From Macrococcoides animalis (GTDB lineage: Bacteria; Bacillota; Bacilli; Staphylococcales; Staphylococcaceae): 64,000 nt of DNA. Each line of letters begins with the position of its first letter. Within the stretch, counting starts at the first letter, position 1. A program made the translations under genes and the position numbers. Under the pieces are notes generated by a model. That model saw only the letters and a list, made by a program, of their open reading frames with translations. It was not told where the DNA came from and did not search any database. The stretch covers positions 310,001-374,000 of the forward strand of contig NZ_CP179727.1 in assembly GCF_047425875.1 (NCBI RefSeq), in the 5' to 3' direction. Of this stretch, positions 1 to 8,158 are shown piece by piece.

Positions 1-1054
1 TATTACTAATTGTACATGAAGCACCCTTCATTTCGCTAGGAGAAAGTTTTCCATCACGCGCTTTTACTGCTAATTCGTTAATTTCATCAGAAATTGCGAA
101 GATTGATTTACGGTCTGCATTTTTAACGACTGGAACTAATAAACCACGGTCAGTGTCAGCTGCAATACCGATATTGTAGTAATGTTTGTGTACTACTTCT
201 TCAGTTGCATCATCTAATGAAGTGTTTAATGCTGGATAAGCTTTTAATGCTGAAACTAAAGCTTTAACAACGTATGGTAAGAATGTTAATTTAGTACCTT
301 GTTCTGCTGCAACTTCTTTGAATTTCTTACGGTGATCCCAAAGTGCTTGAACTTCGATTTCATCCATTAATGTTACGTGAGGTGCAGTATGTTTAGAATT
401 AACCATTGCTTTAGCAATTGCTTTACGCATAGCAGGAATTTTTTCGCGTGTTTCTGGGAATTCACCTTCTGGTGCTGCAATTGGTTGTGGTGCAGCTTTT
501 TCAGTTGATGCCGCAGTGTCAGCTTTTGGAGCTTCTGATGCTACAGCAGCAGTTGCGCCACCATTTAAGTATGCAGTGATATCGTCTTTGATAACACGAC
601 CGTTTTTACCAGTTCCAGTAACTGCTTTAATATTTACACCTTGTTCACGTGCAAATTTACGTACTGAAGGCATAGCGATAACGCGACGTTTTTCATCTAT
701 TTCTCCAGCTGGTGCAACAGGTGCATCAGCTTTTGGTGCTTCTGCTTTAGCTTCTTCTTTAACTTCTGCAGGTGCTTCTGCTTCTTTTTCTGCAGCTGCG
801 TCCTGAGCATGAGCATCATCAGAATCGATAGTTACGATAACGTCACCTAAATTTGCAACTGTTCCTTCTTCTGCTACGATTGTGTTGATTGTTCCTGAAA
901 CAGGAGATGGAATTTCTACTACTGATTTATCATTTTGTACTTCACATAAAATATCGTCTTCTGCGATGTTATCTCCAGCTGCTACGAACCACTTTACGAT
1001 TTCACCTTCAAAAATCCCCTCACCAAGAGCGGGTAATTTAAATTCAAATGCCAC
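1..1054 (-). CDS. pdhC: Pyruvate dehydrogenase E2, dihydrolipoamide acetyltransferase (C-terminus cut by window edge)
   Basis: E2 core of the pyruvate dehydrogenase complex, which transfers acetyl groups from lipoamide to CoA in the cytoplasm. About 351 residues are in the window. The start is a GTG at 1054 preceded by a strong GGAGGAAT ribosome site, and the protein begins MAFEFKLPALGEG. A lipoyl domain covers about 1-77, with the lipoylated lysine in EVQNDKSVVEI. An Ala/Glu/Pro/Lys-rich linker follows, then a peripheral-subunit-binding domain (RRVIAMPSVRKFARE, about 125-165), a second linker and the start of the catalytic domain. The catalytic HxxxDG motif lies beyond position 1. It follows pdhA and pdhB on the same strand, and pdhD is expected next outside the window. 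Confidence 0.96.
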   Translation of the reverse strand, partial: MAFEFKLPALGEGIFEGEIVKWFVAAGDNIAEDDILCEVQNDKSVVEIPSPVSGTINTIVAEEGTVANLGDVIVTIDSDDAHAQDAAAEKEAEAPAEVKEEAKAEAPKADAPVAPAGEIDEKRRVIAMPSVRKFAREQGVNIKAVTGTGKNGRVIKDDITAYLNGGATAAVASEAPKADTAASTEKAAPQPIAAPEGEFPETREKIPAMRKAIAKAMVNSKHTAPHVTLMDEIEVQALWDHRKKFKEVAAEQGTKLTFLPYVVKALVSALKAYPALNTSLDDATEEVVHKHYYNIGIAADTDRGLLVPVVKNADRKSIFAISDEINELAVKARDGKLSPSEMKGASCTISN

Positions 1055-1102
1055 AATAAATTCCTCCTAAGAATTAATTTAATTAATAATTTTATAAATG
1101 AT

Positions 1103-1136
1103 GAAAAGTAACAAAGTCAAAGCAATGTTACTTTTC
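1103..1136 (-). other. Intergenic hairpin between pdhB and pdhC
   Basis: A perfect 10-bp inverted repeat (GAAAAGTAAC at 1103-1112, GTTACTTTTC at 1127-1136) with a 14-nt loop sits in the 115-nt gap between the pdhB stop and the pdhC start. No long U-run follows on the minus strand, so it is not a standard terminator. An mRNA processing or stability element, or partial attenuator, is the likeliest role (inference). Confidence 0.55.
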
Positions 1137-1169
1137 ACGATGTGCTATAACAAGATATTAAAATTCATA

Positions 1170-2147
1170 TTAGAATTCTAAAGTCTTTTTAGCTGCTTCA
1201 ATAATATCTTCTTTGTTTGGTAACCAAACGTTTTCAGCTTGCGTATATGGGTAAGCAGTATCGCTAGCTGCAACACGAGCAATAGGTGCTTCTAATGATA
1301 ATACTGCACGTTCTGAGATTTCAGATACAACAGTAGCCCCAACACCAGCTTGCTTCTGAGCTTCTTGCACTACTACAACACGGCCAGTTTTTTCAACTGA
1401 AGCAATAATTGTTTCAATATCTAATGGTTGAACTGTACGTAAATCGATAACTTCGATTGAGTGACCGTCTTTTGCTAACTCTTCAGCAGCTTTCATTGAT
1501 TCTTGAACCATTGCACCGTAAGTGATGATAGAAAGGTCAGTACCTTCTTGTTTCACAGCTGCTTTACCGATTTCGATTGTGTACTCTTCTTCAGGTACTT
1601 CTTCACGGAAAGAACGGTATAATTTCATATGCTCTAAGAATACAACTGGGTCATTGTCTCTAATTGCAGAGATTAATAATCCTTTTGCATCATAAGGACT
1701 TGAAGGAATAACTACTTTTAAACCTGGTGTTTGAGCAACTAATCCTTCTAAATTATCTGCGTGTAATTCAGGAGTATGCACACCACCACCAAAAGGTGAA
1801 CGGATTACAACCGGAGCCGATTTAGTACCGCCTGAACGGAAGCTTTGACGTGATAATTGTGCTGCTAAAGAATCGAATACTTCGAATACGAAACCAAAGA
1901 ATTGGATTTCCATAACAGGACGGTAACCCGTTAAAGTGAAACCAACTGCTAAACCACCAATACCTGATTCTGCAAGTGGTGTATCGAATACACGATCTTC
2001 ACCGAATTCTTTTTGAAGTCCTTCAGTCGCACGGAATACACCACCGTTGACACCAACGTCTTCTCCGAATACTAAAACGTTTTCGTCATTTTTAAGTTCA
2101 GTTTGAAGTGCATTTGTAATTGCTTGAATCATCGTTAATTGTGCCAT
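1170..2147 (-). CDS. pdhB: Pyruvate dehydrogenase E1 component, beta subunit
   Basis: Beta subunit of the TPP-dependent E1 heterotetramer that decarboxylates pyruvate and reductively acetylates lipoyl-E2. The 325-residue length is normal for the family. The N-terminal pyrimidine-binding domain starts MAQLTMIQAITNAL and carries the FGEDVG segment; the C-terminal transketolase domain includes the DLRTVQPLD segment. The start is 3 nt downstream of the pdhA stop, with an AAGGAG site inside the end of pdhA, so translation is probably coupled. It is part of the pdhA-pdhB-pdhC operon. Confidence 0.97.
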   Translation of the reverse strand: MAQLTMIQAITNALQTELKNDENVLVFGEDVGVNGGVFRATEGLQKEFGEDRVFDTPLAESGIGGLAVGFTLTGYRPVMEIQFFGFVFEVFDSLAAQLSRQSFRSGGTKSAPVVIRSPFGGGVHTPELHADNLEGLVAQTPGLKVVIPSSPYDAKGLLISAIRDNDPVVFLEHMKLYRSFREEVPEEEYTIEIGKAAVKQEGTDLSIITYGAMVQESMKAAEELAKDGHSIEVIDLRTVQPLDIETIIASVEKTGRVVVVQEAQKQAGVGATVVSEISERAVLSLEAPIARVAASDTAYPYTQAENVWLPNKEDIIEAAKKTLEF

Positions 2148-2150
2148 GAC

Positions 2151-3266
2151 TTACTTCGACTCCTTCTCTTTATGAATTTCATATTGTTCTTTTAAATTGA
2201 AAGGCATTTCTTCTGTATACATTAATTCAATTAATTGCGAAACAGTTTGTTTTGGAGTTGCATCTGCCTCTTTAATTGCATTTTTAATATCTTCTTTCGC
2301 TTTTTCGATTATTTCGTTTTCTTTTTCTTCAGTCCATAAACCTTTGTTTTCTAAGAACTTACGGAAACGAACTAATGGATCTTTCTTAACCCATTCAGCA
2401 TCCTCGTCAGAAGTTCTGTAACGTGTTGGGTCATCCCCAGCCATTGTATGTGGACCATATCTATAAGTAATTGTTTCAATTAATGTTGGACCTTCACCCG
2501 CAACTGCTCTATCACGCGCTTCTTTTGTTGCGTAGTAAACTGCTAATGCATCCATACCGTCTACTACGATACCAGGAATACCAGCCGCAACTGCTTTTTG
2601 TGCTAAAGTTTTAGCTGCAGTTTGTTTACTACGTGGTGTAGAGATTGCATAGTTATTGTTTTGGATAACGAAGATTGCAGGTGCTTTGTAAGCAGATGCA
2701 AAGTTAATACCTTCATAGAAATCACCTTGCGAAGTACCACCGTCACCAGTGTATGTAATTGCTACTGCTTTTGTACCACGTTTTTTTAGACCTAAAGCTA
2801 CCCCAGCAGTTTGAACATATTGCGCACCTATGATGATTTGTGGTGCCAATGCGTTCATACCTTCAGGCATCTGAGAACCGATAAAGTGTCCTCTTGACCA
2901 TAAGAATGCTTTTGTTAAAGGTAAACCTTGCCAGATTAATTGAGGCACGTCACGGTAACCTGGTAAAATGAAGTCATCTTTCTCTAAAGCATAATGAGAC
3001 GCTAATTGAGATGCTTCTTGTCCAGCTGTTGGTGCGTAGAAACCTAATCGACCTTGTCTGTTTAATGAGATAGAACGTTGGTCTAATAATCTCGTCCAGA
3101 CCATTCTTTCCATTAATTCTACTAATTGTTCGTCAGTTAATTCAGGCATATACTCTTCATTAACTACATTTCCGTCTAAATCTAATACTTGTACTACTTC
3201 AAATTTCTCTTCGATTTCACGTAAATTTGAAACAGCGTCGAATGGGGCTTTCTTCTTAAGAGCCAT
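2151..3266 (-). CDS. pdhA: Pyruvate dehydrogenase E1 component, alpha subunit
   Basis: TPP-binding alpha subunit of pyruvate dehydrogenase E1. The TPP motif runs from GDGG to the NNNYAIS segment, and the phosphorylation-loop-like YRYGPHTMAGDDPTRYR region is conserved. The frame opens at 3314, but that ATG lacks a ribosome site and overlaps a candidate -10 element. The ATG at 3266 (MALKKKAPFDAV) has GGTGA upstream and matches where staphylococcal PdhA begins, giving about 371 residues. It is the first gene of the pdh operon. Confidence 0.95.
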   Translation of the reverse strand: MALKKKAPFDAVSNLREIEEKFEVVQVLDLDGNVVNEEYMPELTDEQLVELMERMVWTRLLDQRSISLNRQGRLGFYAPTAGQEASQLASHYALEKDDFILPGYRDVPQLIWQGLPLTKAFLWSRGHFIGSQMPEGMNALAPQIIIGAQYVQTAGVALGLKKRGTKAVAITYTGDGGTSQGDFYEGINFASAYKAPAIFVIQNNNYAISTPRSKQTAAKTLAQKAVAAGIPGIVVDGMDALAVYYATKEARDRAVAGEGPTLIETITYRYGPHTMAGDDPTRYRTSDEDAEWVKKDPLVRFRKFLENKGLWTEEKENEIIEKAKEDIKNAIKEADATPKQTVSQLIELMYTEEMPFNLKEQYEIHKEKESK

Positions 3267-3308
3267 TCTTTTCACCAAACCTTTCAATTTTGTTTTAATT
3301 ACATTATC

Positions 3309-3340
3309 TATCATATCATATTTGTGTATTACAGATAAAG
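3309..3340 (-). promoter_or_regulatory. Candidate pdhA promoter
   Basis: On the minus strand a TATGAT -10 element, itself repeated in TATGATATGAT, lies about 17 nt after a weak TTCTTT -35. It sits between the upstream terminator and pdhA. Its position supports the downstream pdhA start at 3266. The -35 match is poor. Confidence 0.35.
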
Positions 3341-3342
3341 AA

Positions 3343-3391
3343 AAAGATATAAAAGAAAAAACAGCGTCATAACTATGGTTACGAGCGCTGT
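3343..3391 (-). terminator. Rho-independent terminator of ykyA
   Basis: Read on the minus strand, the stem ACAGCG-C-UCGUAAC pairs with GUUAUGA-CGCUGU and is followed by a U-rich tail (UUUUUUCUUUU). It lies between the ykyA stop (3459) and the pdhA promoter, insulating the two units. Confidence 0.85.
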
Positions 3392-3458
3392 ATTACCACA
3401 ATAATTTTACTGTTATATATCAGTAAACGCTTTCATTTTAACAATTTTGACACAAAAA

Positions 3459-4091
3459 TCACGCTTCATTTAAAGTTTTTACAATCGGTTTCTTCACTTG
3501 TTCCACATCACGTGTAGTTTTAGTATAATCATCTGTTTTCAGTTGGAACTTTTCATATAACTTTGAAAGTGCTGCAATCTTTTTGTTTACTAATTTTTTG
3601 TCGATGACATCTTCTTTTAAATAATTAAATAAGTCTAGTTCTTTAATCAATATTTCGTGATATGAATTCATCATCGACTCATGTTTAGCGTATTTATCTT
3701 CTAAAACAATGACTAACTTTTCTACATGCTTTTTCTGTGTTTTATCAGCAATAGCTTTAGCATCCTTTTTTGATGCTTCAAAAATTTGTTTAGACTTCCC
3801 CATCGCTATTGACTCTTTTTCAGCAATCTGTTTTCGTTCATTGGTATTTTTAATTAAATCATCAGCTAAACCGTTCATTTGATCAGCCTTCGCTTTATTC
3901 ACTTTATTAAATAATTGTAATTTAGTATTCTCAAGTTTTTCTAAATTTTCACTTGCTTTCACAATTTGTTTTTCATTTTTATTTGCTTCATCTACTTGTT
4001 TGTAAAATGCTTCTAAATCAGCAGTTTTATTTGAACAAGCAACGAGTAATGCCATTAAAACTAAAAGCAAAACTCCCTTTATACAATTCAT
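3459..4091 (-). CDS. ykyA: YkyA-family lipoprotein
   Basis: Putative cell-surface lipoprotein of 210 residues with a type II signal peptide, MNCIKGVLLLVLMALLVAC; the lipobox LVAC places the lipidated cysteine at residue 19. The rest is charged, Lys/Glu-rich and predicted helical or coiled coil, as in the YkyA-type putative cell-wall-binding lipoproteins of Firmicutes. Position next to def and pdhA is the same as for ykyA in Bacillus. The molecular function is unknown. It has its own terminator and diverges from def. Confidence 0.8.
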   Translation of the reverse strand: MNCIKGVLLLVLMALLVACSNKTADLEAFYKQVDEANKNEKQIVKASENLEKLENTKLQLFNKVNKAKADQMNGLADDLIKNTNERKQIAEKESIAMGKSKQIFEASKKDAKAIADKTQKKHVEKLVIVLEDKYAKHESMMNSYHEILIKELDLFNYLKEDVIDKKLVNKKIAALSKLYEKFQLKTDDYTKTTRDVEQVKKPIVKTLNEA

Positions 4092-4120
4092 ACTAATTTC
4101 CTCCTCTTTTTATGATTATC

Positions 4121-4149
4121 ATGTTATATCTTTTTTCCTTTTATTTCAA
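4121..4149 (-). promoter_or_regulatory. Candidate ykyA promoter
   Basis: On the minus strand TTGAAA (4144-4149) and TAACAT (4121-4126) are separated by 17 nt, about 30 nt upstream of the ykyA start. Confidence 0.4.
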
Positions 4150-4153
4150 TGTA

Positions 4154-4159
4154 TATAAT
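4154..4159 (+). promoter_or_regulatory. Candidate def -10 element
   Basis: A perfect TATAAT lies about 50 nt upstream of def without a clear -35. A second option is TATATT at about 4187-4192. Weak evidence overall. Confidence 0.3.
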
Positions 4160-4211
4160 GCATTTCGAATCGTAATCTGATATATTTTATATTAATAAAG
4201 GAGATGTATTT

Positions 4212-4766
4212 ATGCTAACAATGAATGATGTTATAAGAGATGGACACCCAACTTTACGAGAAAAAGCTCAGGAGGTTAAGTTTCCACTATCTGAAGAAAA
4301 CAAAAAATTAATTGACGAAATGCTAGAATTTTTAAAGATGAGTCAAGATGATGCTCTTTCAAAAAAATATAATTTAAGAAGTGGTGTAGGCATCGCAGCT
4401 CCGCAACTTAACCATAAAAAACGTATGCTCGCCATTTATTTTTACGATGAAAAAAATGAAAAATATGTTGAACATCAGTTGATAAATCCTAAAATAATAA
4501 GTCACAGTGTAGAAAAAGCATATTTACCAACTGGTGAGGGATGTTTGAGTGTAGATGAGAACATCCCGGGTCTCGTGCATCGTTATGCACGTATTACAGT
4601 TAAAGCCTTTAAACCAGATGGCAAGGAAGTTAAATTACGCTTAAAAGACTTCAGTGCGATAGTAGCACAACATGAAATCGACCATTTAAATGGCGTAATG
4701 TTTTATGATCATATCAACAAAGAAAATCCAATGGAAGTTCAAGATAATGCTATAGCAGTCCAATAA
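4212..4766 (+). CDS. def: Peptide deformylase
   Basis: Removes the formyl group from the N-terminal methionine of nascent proteins. All three metal-site motifs are visible: GVGIAAPQ (58-65), EGCLSV with metal ligand C111, and QHEIDHLNG with H154, catalytic E155 and H158. The 184-residue length and the insertion between the start and motif 1 fit the type 2 Gram-positive deformylases. The ribosome site is AAAGGAGATG. Monocistronic, closed by a strong terminator. Confidence 0.97.
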   Translation: MLTMNDVIRDGHPTLREKAQEVKFPLSEENKKLIDEMLEFLKMSQDDALSKKYNLRSGVGIAAPQLNHKKRMLAIYFYDEKNEKYVEHQLINPKIISHSVEKAYLPTGEGCLSVDENIPGLVHRYARITVKAFKPDGKEVKLRLKDFSAIVAQHEIDHLNGVMFYDHINKENPMEVQDNAIAVQ

Positions 4767-4773
4767 GCAAAAG

Positions 4774-4819
4774 GCTCCGAAACAACGATTGATATCATCA
4801 GCTGTTTCGGAGCTTTTTT
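4774..4819 (+). terminator. Terminator of def, probably bidirectional
   Basis: An 11-bp stem (GCTCCGAAACA at 4774-4784, TGTTTCGGAGC at 4803-4813) is followed by six T residues. On the opposite strand the hairpin is followed by TTTTG, so it may also end the convergent transcript from 4853-5904. Confidence 0.9.
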
Positions 4820-4852
4820 ATCACATTTTGAACGCATAAAAAAAATCGTTCA

Positions 4853-5116
4853 TTAAATAAAGTCATCATTTCTTTCTTCGTATCGAATACCTTCATCATC
4901 TAAAAATCTCATTAAAGTACGCATCGTAGATATATCCATCATCTCTGGATCTGTGACATGAGGAGCTGTATGTACTTCTACTGGATTAAATTTCTGATAT
5001 ACATAATTCATAGTTACTTCATTCCTACGTTTATTAAACTCTATATAATCAAGCGTTAATACTTCATGGGTGTTGGCACTTAAAATATTCGTTTTTATTT
5101 CTTCTATCGTTTTCAT
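4853..5116 (-). CDS. Conserved hypothetical protein, 87 residues
   Basis: Small soluble acidic protein that I do not assign to a named family. There is no signal peptide or membrane segment. The ATG at 5116 (MKTIEEIKTN) is preferred because AAAGGTGA lies 5 nt upstream; the upstream in-frame GTG at 5125 would fall within that ribosome site. It follows the HAD phosphatase gene by about 11 nt, so the two are probably co-transcribed and functionally associated (inference). Confidence 0.7.
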   Translation of the reverse strand: MKTIEEIKTNILSANTHEVLTLDYIEFNKRRNEVTMNYVYQKFNPVEVHTAPHVTDPEMMDISTMRTLMRFLDDEGIRYEERNDDFI

Positions 5117-5127
5117 ACTATTCACCT

Positions 5128-5904
5128 TTAATCTATTAGTTTAAAATGCTTAAATGCTTTCATAATACCTTCATTATTTACATCATCCGTTACATAATCT
5201 GCTACTTCTTTTAGTGCATCGACTCCATTTCCCATCACGATACCTAATCCAACGCCTTCTATCATTTCTAAGTCATTATTGCCGTCACCTACGGCAATAC
5301 AGTCCTCGACTGGAATATTAAGTACTTCACTCACTTTCTTAATCCCTTCAAATTTAGATCCCCCTGTTGGCACTACATCGCGACTCATTTCATGCCATCG
5401 AATAAATCTAATTTTGTCATACTTCCCGTCATAGTAAATATCTTCTTCTGGTGTATTAAAGAGCAACGTTTGATAAATCGGCTTATCAAGATAGAAATTT
5501 ACTTCATGTCTTGGATGATCAAATTTTAATGTACCAATACTTTCTTTAATATAATCATGATATTCAATATTTGAAACCATTTCATGTTCATTTAAAAAGA
5601 CTAATGGGTGATTGTTAGCAGTTGCATCGATCTCTAATTTTTTTAATGATTCTAAATCTAGTGGATTTTCATAAACTATTTCACCATTCATCTTTGCGAA
5701 CTGACCATTAAATGAAATATAATTTTTAATACCGGTTTCTTTCAGAACATCTTGAAGCATGAACGGTGCACGCCCCGTTGCAATCGCTAATATATGCCCA
5801 TTTTCCTGTAATACATTAATCGTTTTCTTTGTTGCTTCACTCATCACTTTATCGTCATTATAAAGTGTGCCATCAATATCAAAAAATATTAAATGCTGTT
5901 TCAT
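5128..5904 (-). CDS. HAD-superfamily hydrolase, Cof/YkrA-type
   Basis: Predicted cytoplasmic sugar-phosphate or nucleotide phosphatase of the Cof-like subfamily IIB. Motif I is FFDIDGTL with nucleophile D9 and acid D11; motif II is IATGR; motif III is the lysine near GGSKFEG; motif IV is VGDGNNDLEM. The 258-residue length and the cap between motifs II and III are typical. The substrate cannot be told from sequence. It leads a two-gene unit with the 87-residue hypothetical gene. Confidence 0.9.
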   Translation of the reverse strand: MKQHLIFFDIDGTLYNDDKVMSEATKKTINVLQENGHILAIATGRAPFMLQDVLKETGIKNYISFNGQFAKMNGEIVYENPLDLESLKKLEIDATANNHPLVFLNEHEMVSNIEYHDYIKESIGTLKFDHPRHEVNFYLDKPIYQTLLFNTPEEDIYYDGKYDKIRFIRWHEMSRDVVPTGGSKFEGIKKVSEVLNIPVEDCIAVGDGNNDLEMIEGVGLGIVMGNGVDALKEVADYVTDDVNNEGIMKAFKHFKLID

Positions 5905-5935
5905 TTGTCTGCCTCCATGCTAATTATTTATCTTT

Positions 5936-5964
5936 AGTGTACCTTTTTGTACGCTTTAATTCAA
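5936..5964 (-). promoter_or_regulatory. SigA-type promoter of the HAD phosphatase unit
   Basis: On the minus strand TTGAAT (5959-5964) and TACACT (5936-5941) are separated by exactly 17 nt, about 30 nt upstream of the start codon. Confidence 0.6.
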
Positions 5965-6005
5965 AAATGTATTATTATATATATTAAGAAGTTATATGCA
6001 AAGAC

Positions 6006-6035
6006 TTTACACTACCATATTAATTCATGTAAGAT
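6006..6035 (+). promoter_or_regulatory. Candidate rpoY-rnjA promoter
   Basis: TTTACA (6006-6011) and TAAGAT (6030-6035) are separated by 18 nt. Transcription from here would give a leader of about 100 nt that contains the hairpin at 6084-6101. Confidence 0.4.
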
Positions 6036-6083
6036 AATAATACTTATACATTTAATATAAATGTCTTGTACGGTTTATGTTTA

Positions 6084-6101
6084 GCCCTAGACTTCTAGGG
6101 C
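6084..6101 (+). promoter_or_regulatory. Leader hairpin upstream of rpoY-rnjA
   Basis: A perfect 7-bp stem GCCCTAG / CTAGGGC closes a 4-nt ACTT loop and is followed by the T-rich tail ATTCTTTAT, 41 nt before the rpoY start. It could be a weak attenuator or a 5'-end stabilising or processing element for the RNase J1 transcript (inference). Confidence 0.5.
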
Positions 6102-6141
6102 ATTCTTTATGTATATATATTAACGAGGAGGCTATTTATAA

Positions 6142-6354
6142 ATGGCAATTTTTAAAGTATTTTTTCAAGAAGACAAAAGTGAAGTAATTATTCGTGAGAA
6201 CACACAGGTTAAATATTTCGAAGCCGTTAGCGAAGAGCAGGTTAGAAGATATTTACTCGATCGTCCTTATAACATTGAATTTGTTCAAGAATTACAAGGT
6301 GCTCATCTAGAGTATGAACAAAAAGCTGAAAACTATAACGTGGAGACTATCTAA
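6142..6354 (+). CDS. rpoY: DNA-directed RNA polymerase epsilon subunit
   Basis: The 70-residue RpoY (DUF1447) is the small accessory RNA polymerase subunit found in Firmicutes. It begins MAIFKVFFQEDKSEV and contains RRYLLDRPYNIEFVQEL, both typical of the family. The ribosome site is ACGAGGAGGC. Its stop abuts the rnjA start, the conserved rpoY-rnjA pairing of Firmicutes, so the two are co-transcribed and probably translationally coupled. Confidence 0.95.
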   Translation: MAIFKVFFQEDKSEVIIRENTQVKYFEAVSEEQVRRYLLDRPYNIEFVQELQGAHLEYEQKAENYNVETI

Positions 6355-8052
6355 ATGAAGCCTTTACAAAAGAATGAAGTCGGTGTATTCGCCCTTGGTG
6401 GAATGGGTGAAATCGGTAAAAATACCTACGCCGTTGAGTATCATGATGAAATTATCGTCATTGATGCAGGTATCAAGTTTCCCGAGGACGAGTTACTTGG
6501 TATCGATTATGTCATTCCTGATTATACATACTTGGTACAAAACCAAGAACGTATAAAAGGATTATTCATTACTCATGGTCACGAAGATCATATTGGTGGT
6601 GTGCCATTCTTATTAAAACAATTAAATATTCCAATTTACGGGGGTCCTTTAGCGTTAGGATTAATTCGAAATAAATTAGAAGAACATGGGTTATTGAGAA
6701 CGGCAAGTTTAAATCCAATTACAGAAGATAGTGTTTTTGAATTTAAACATTTAAAGGTATCTTTTTATTTAACGACACACTCAATTCCTGAAGCTTACGG
6801 CGTAATCGTCGATACTCCAGAAGGCAAGATTGTGCATACAGGGGACTTTAAATTCGACTTTACACCTGTTGGCGAACCAGCTAACATAGCAAAAATGGCT
6901 CAGCTCGGTGAAGAAGGTGTACTATGTTTATTATCTGACTCAACGAATGCTGAAATTCCTAATTTTACTATTAGTGAACGCGAAGTGGGTCAAAACGTTG
7001 AACAAATTTTTAGAAAATGTAATGGGCGTATTATTTTCGCGACATTTGCATCAAACATTTATCGTGTTCAACAAGCAATTGAGGCAGCTGTAAAGTTTGA
7101 TCGTAAGATTGTTATATTCGGTCGTTCTATGGAGAACAATATTAAAATCGGTACAGAACTTGGATATATTAAAGTACCACCTGAAACGTTTGTTGAATCG
7201 AATAAGATTAACAGTATTCCTAAGCATAAATTATTAATCTTATGTACTGGCTCTCAAGGAGAACCGATGGCAGCACTTTCTCGAATTGCAAATGGTACGC
7301 ACCGTCAAATTTCAATTATTCCAGATGATACTGTTATCTTCTCATCTTCTCCGATACCTGGTAACACATTGAGTGTCAACCGAACAATCAACGCTTTATA
7401 TAAAGCAGGTGCTGATGTAATACACGGTAAATTATCAAACATCCACACATCGGGACATGGTTCTCAAGAAGAGCAAAAATTGATGCTTCGATTAATGAAA
7501 CCAAAGTTCTTTATGCCAATTCATGGTGAGTATCGTATGCAAAGTCTTCATGGACAACTCGGTGTTGACTGTGGTGTTCACCCTGACAATGTATTTATTC
7601 ATGAAAATGGTGATATATTAGCGCTAACGAAAGATAGTGCAAGATTTGGTGGTAGAGTTACTTCTGGCAATATTTTAGTTGATGGTAGTGGTATAGGAGA
7701 TATTGGTAATGTGGTGATTAAAGACCGTAAGATATTATCTGAAGAAGGTTTAGTAATTGTCGTTGTTAGTATTGACTTTACAACGAATCAATTACTCAGT
7801 GGACCAGATATTATTTCTCGTGGATTCGTATATATGCGTGAATCTGGTCATTTAATTTATGATGCAAGTCGACTATTGAAGAAGAAAGTAATTGAAAAAT
7901 TAAATTCTGGTGAAGAACTTGAATGGCACCATATTAAGAACGTCATTTCAGAAAGCTTGTCACCGTATCTATATGAAAAGACTAAACGCAAACCAATGAT
8001 TCTACCTATGATTATGGATGTTAATAAAAATAGTAAAGATACAATTAAATAA
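6355..8052 (+). CDS. rnjA: Ribonuclease J1
   Basis: Metallo-beta-lactamase/beta-CASP ribonuclease with 5'-3' exo- and endonuclease activity, central to mRNA turnover and rRNA maturation. The zinc motif THGHEDHIGG (H74, H76, D78, H79) is present, later ligands occur around HTGDFKFD, and the beta-CASP region includes SNIYRVQQ and the HTSGHGSQEE segment. A C-terminal RNase J domain follows. The 565 residues fit the family. The ATG directly follows the rpoY stop, which carries the upstream GGAG. Confidence 0.97.
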   Translation: MKPLQKNEVGVFALGGMGEIGKNTYAVEYHDEIIVIDAGIKFPEDELLGIDYVIPDYTYLVQNQERIKGLFITHGHEDHIGGVPFLLKQLNIPIYGGPLALGLIRNKLEEHGLLRTASLNPITEDSVFEFKHLKVSFYLTTHSIPEAYGVIVDTPEGKIVHTGDFKFDFTPVGEPANIAKMAQLGEEGVLCLLSDSTNAEIPNFTISEREVGQNVEQIFRKCNGRIIFATFASNIYRVQQAIEAAVKFDRKIVIFGRSMENNIKIGTELGYIKVPPETFVESNKINSIPKHKLLILCTGSQGEPMAALSRIANGTHRQISIIPDDTVIFSSSPIPGNTLSVNRTINALYKAGADVIHGKLSNIHTSGHGSQEEQKLMLRLMKPKFFMPIHGEYRMQSLHGQLGVDCGVHPDNVFIHENGDILALTKDSARFGGRVTSGNILVDGSGIGDIGNVVIKDRKILSEEGLVIVVVSIDFTTNQLLSGPDIISRGFVYMRESGHLIYDASRLLKKKVIEKLNSGEELEWHHIKNVISESLSPYLYEKTKRKPMILPMIMDVNKNSKDTIK

Positions 8053-8079
8053 GATATAGAAACATTAGAATAAAAGTTT

Positions 8080-8117
8080 AAAGACCAAAAGTATAACCTA
8101 TACTTTTGGTCTTTTTT
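8080..8117 (+). terminator. Terminator of rpoY-rnjA
   Basis: AAAGACCAAAAGTATA (8080-8095) pairs with TATACTTTTGGTCTTT around a 3-nt loop, and a run of T residues follows. Very strong intrinsic terminator. Confidence 0.92.
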
Positions 8118-8158
8118 ATACAAATTTTTCTTAAGTTCTTAGCAATATATGATAATAT

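Noticed and set aside
3267..3314. Upstream extension of PdhA (16 extra residues)
   Set aside because: No ribosome site, overlaps a -10 element and is absent from related PdhA proteins as far as I recall.
5905..6141. Possible small ORF in the rpoY leader
   Set aside because: Only very short frames without a ribosome site; the region is better explained by two divergent promoters and a hairpin.
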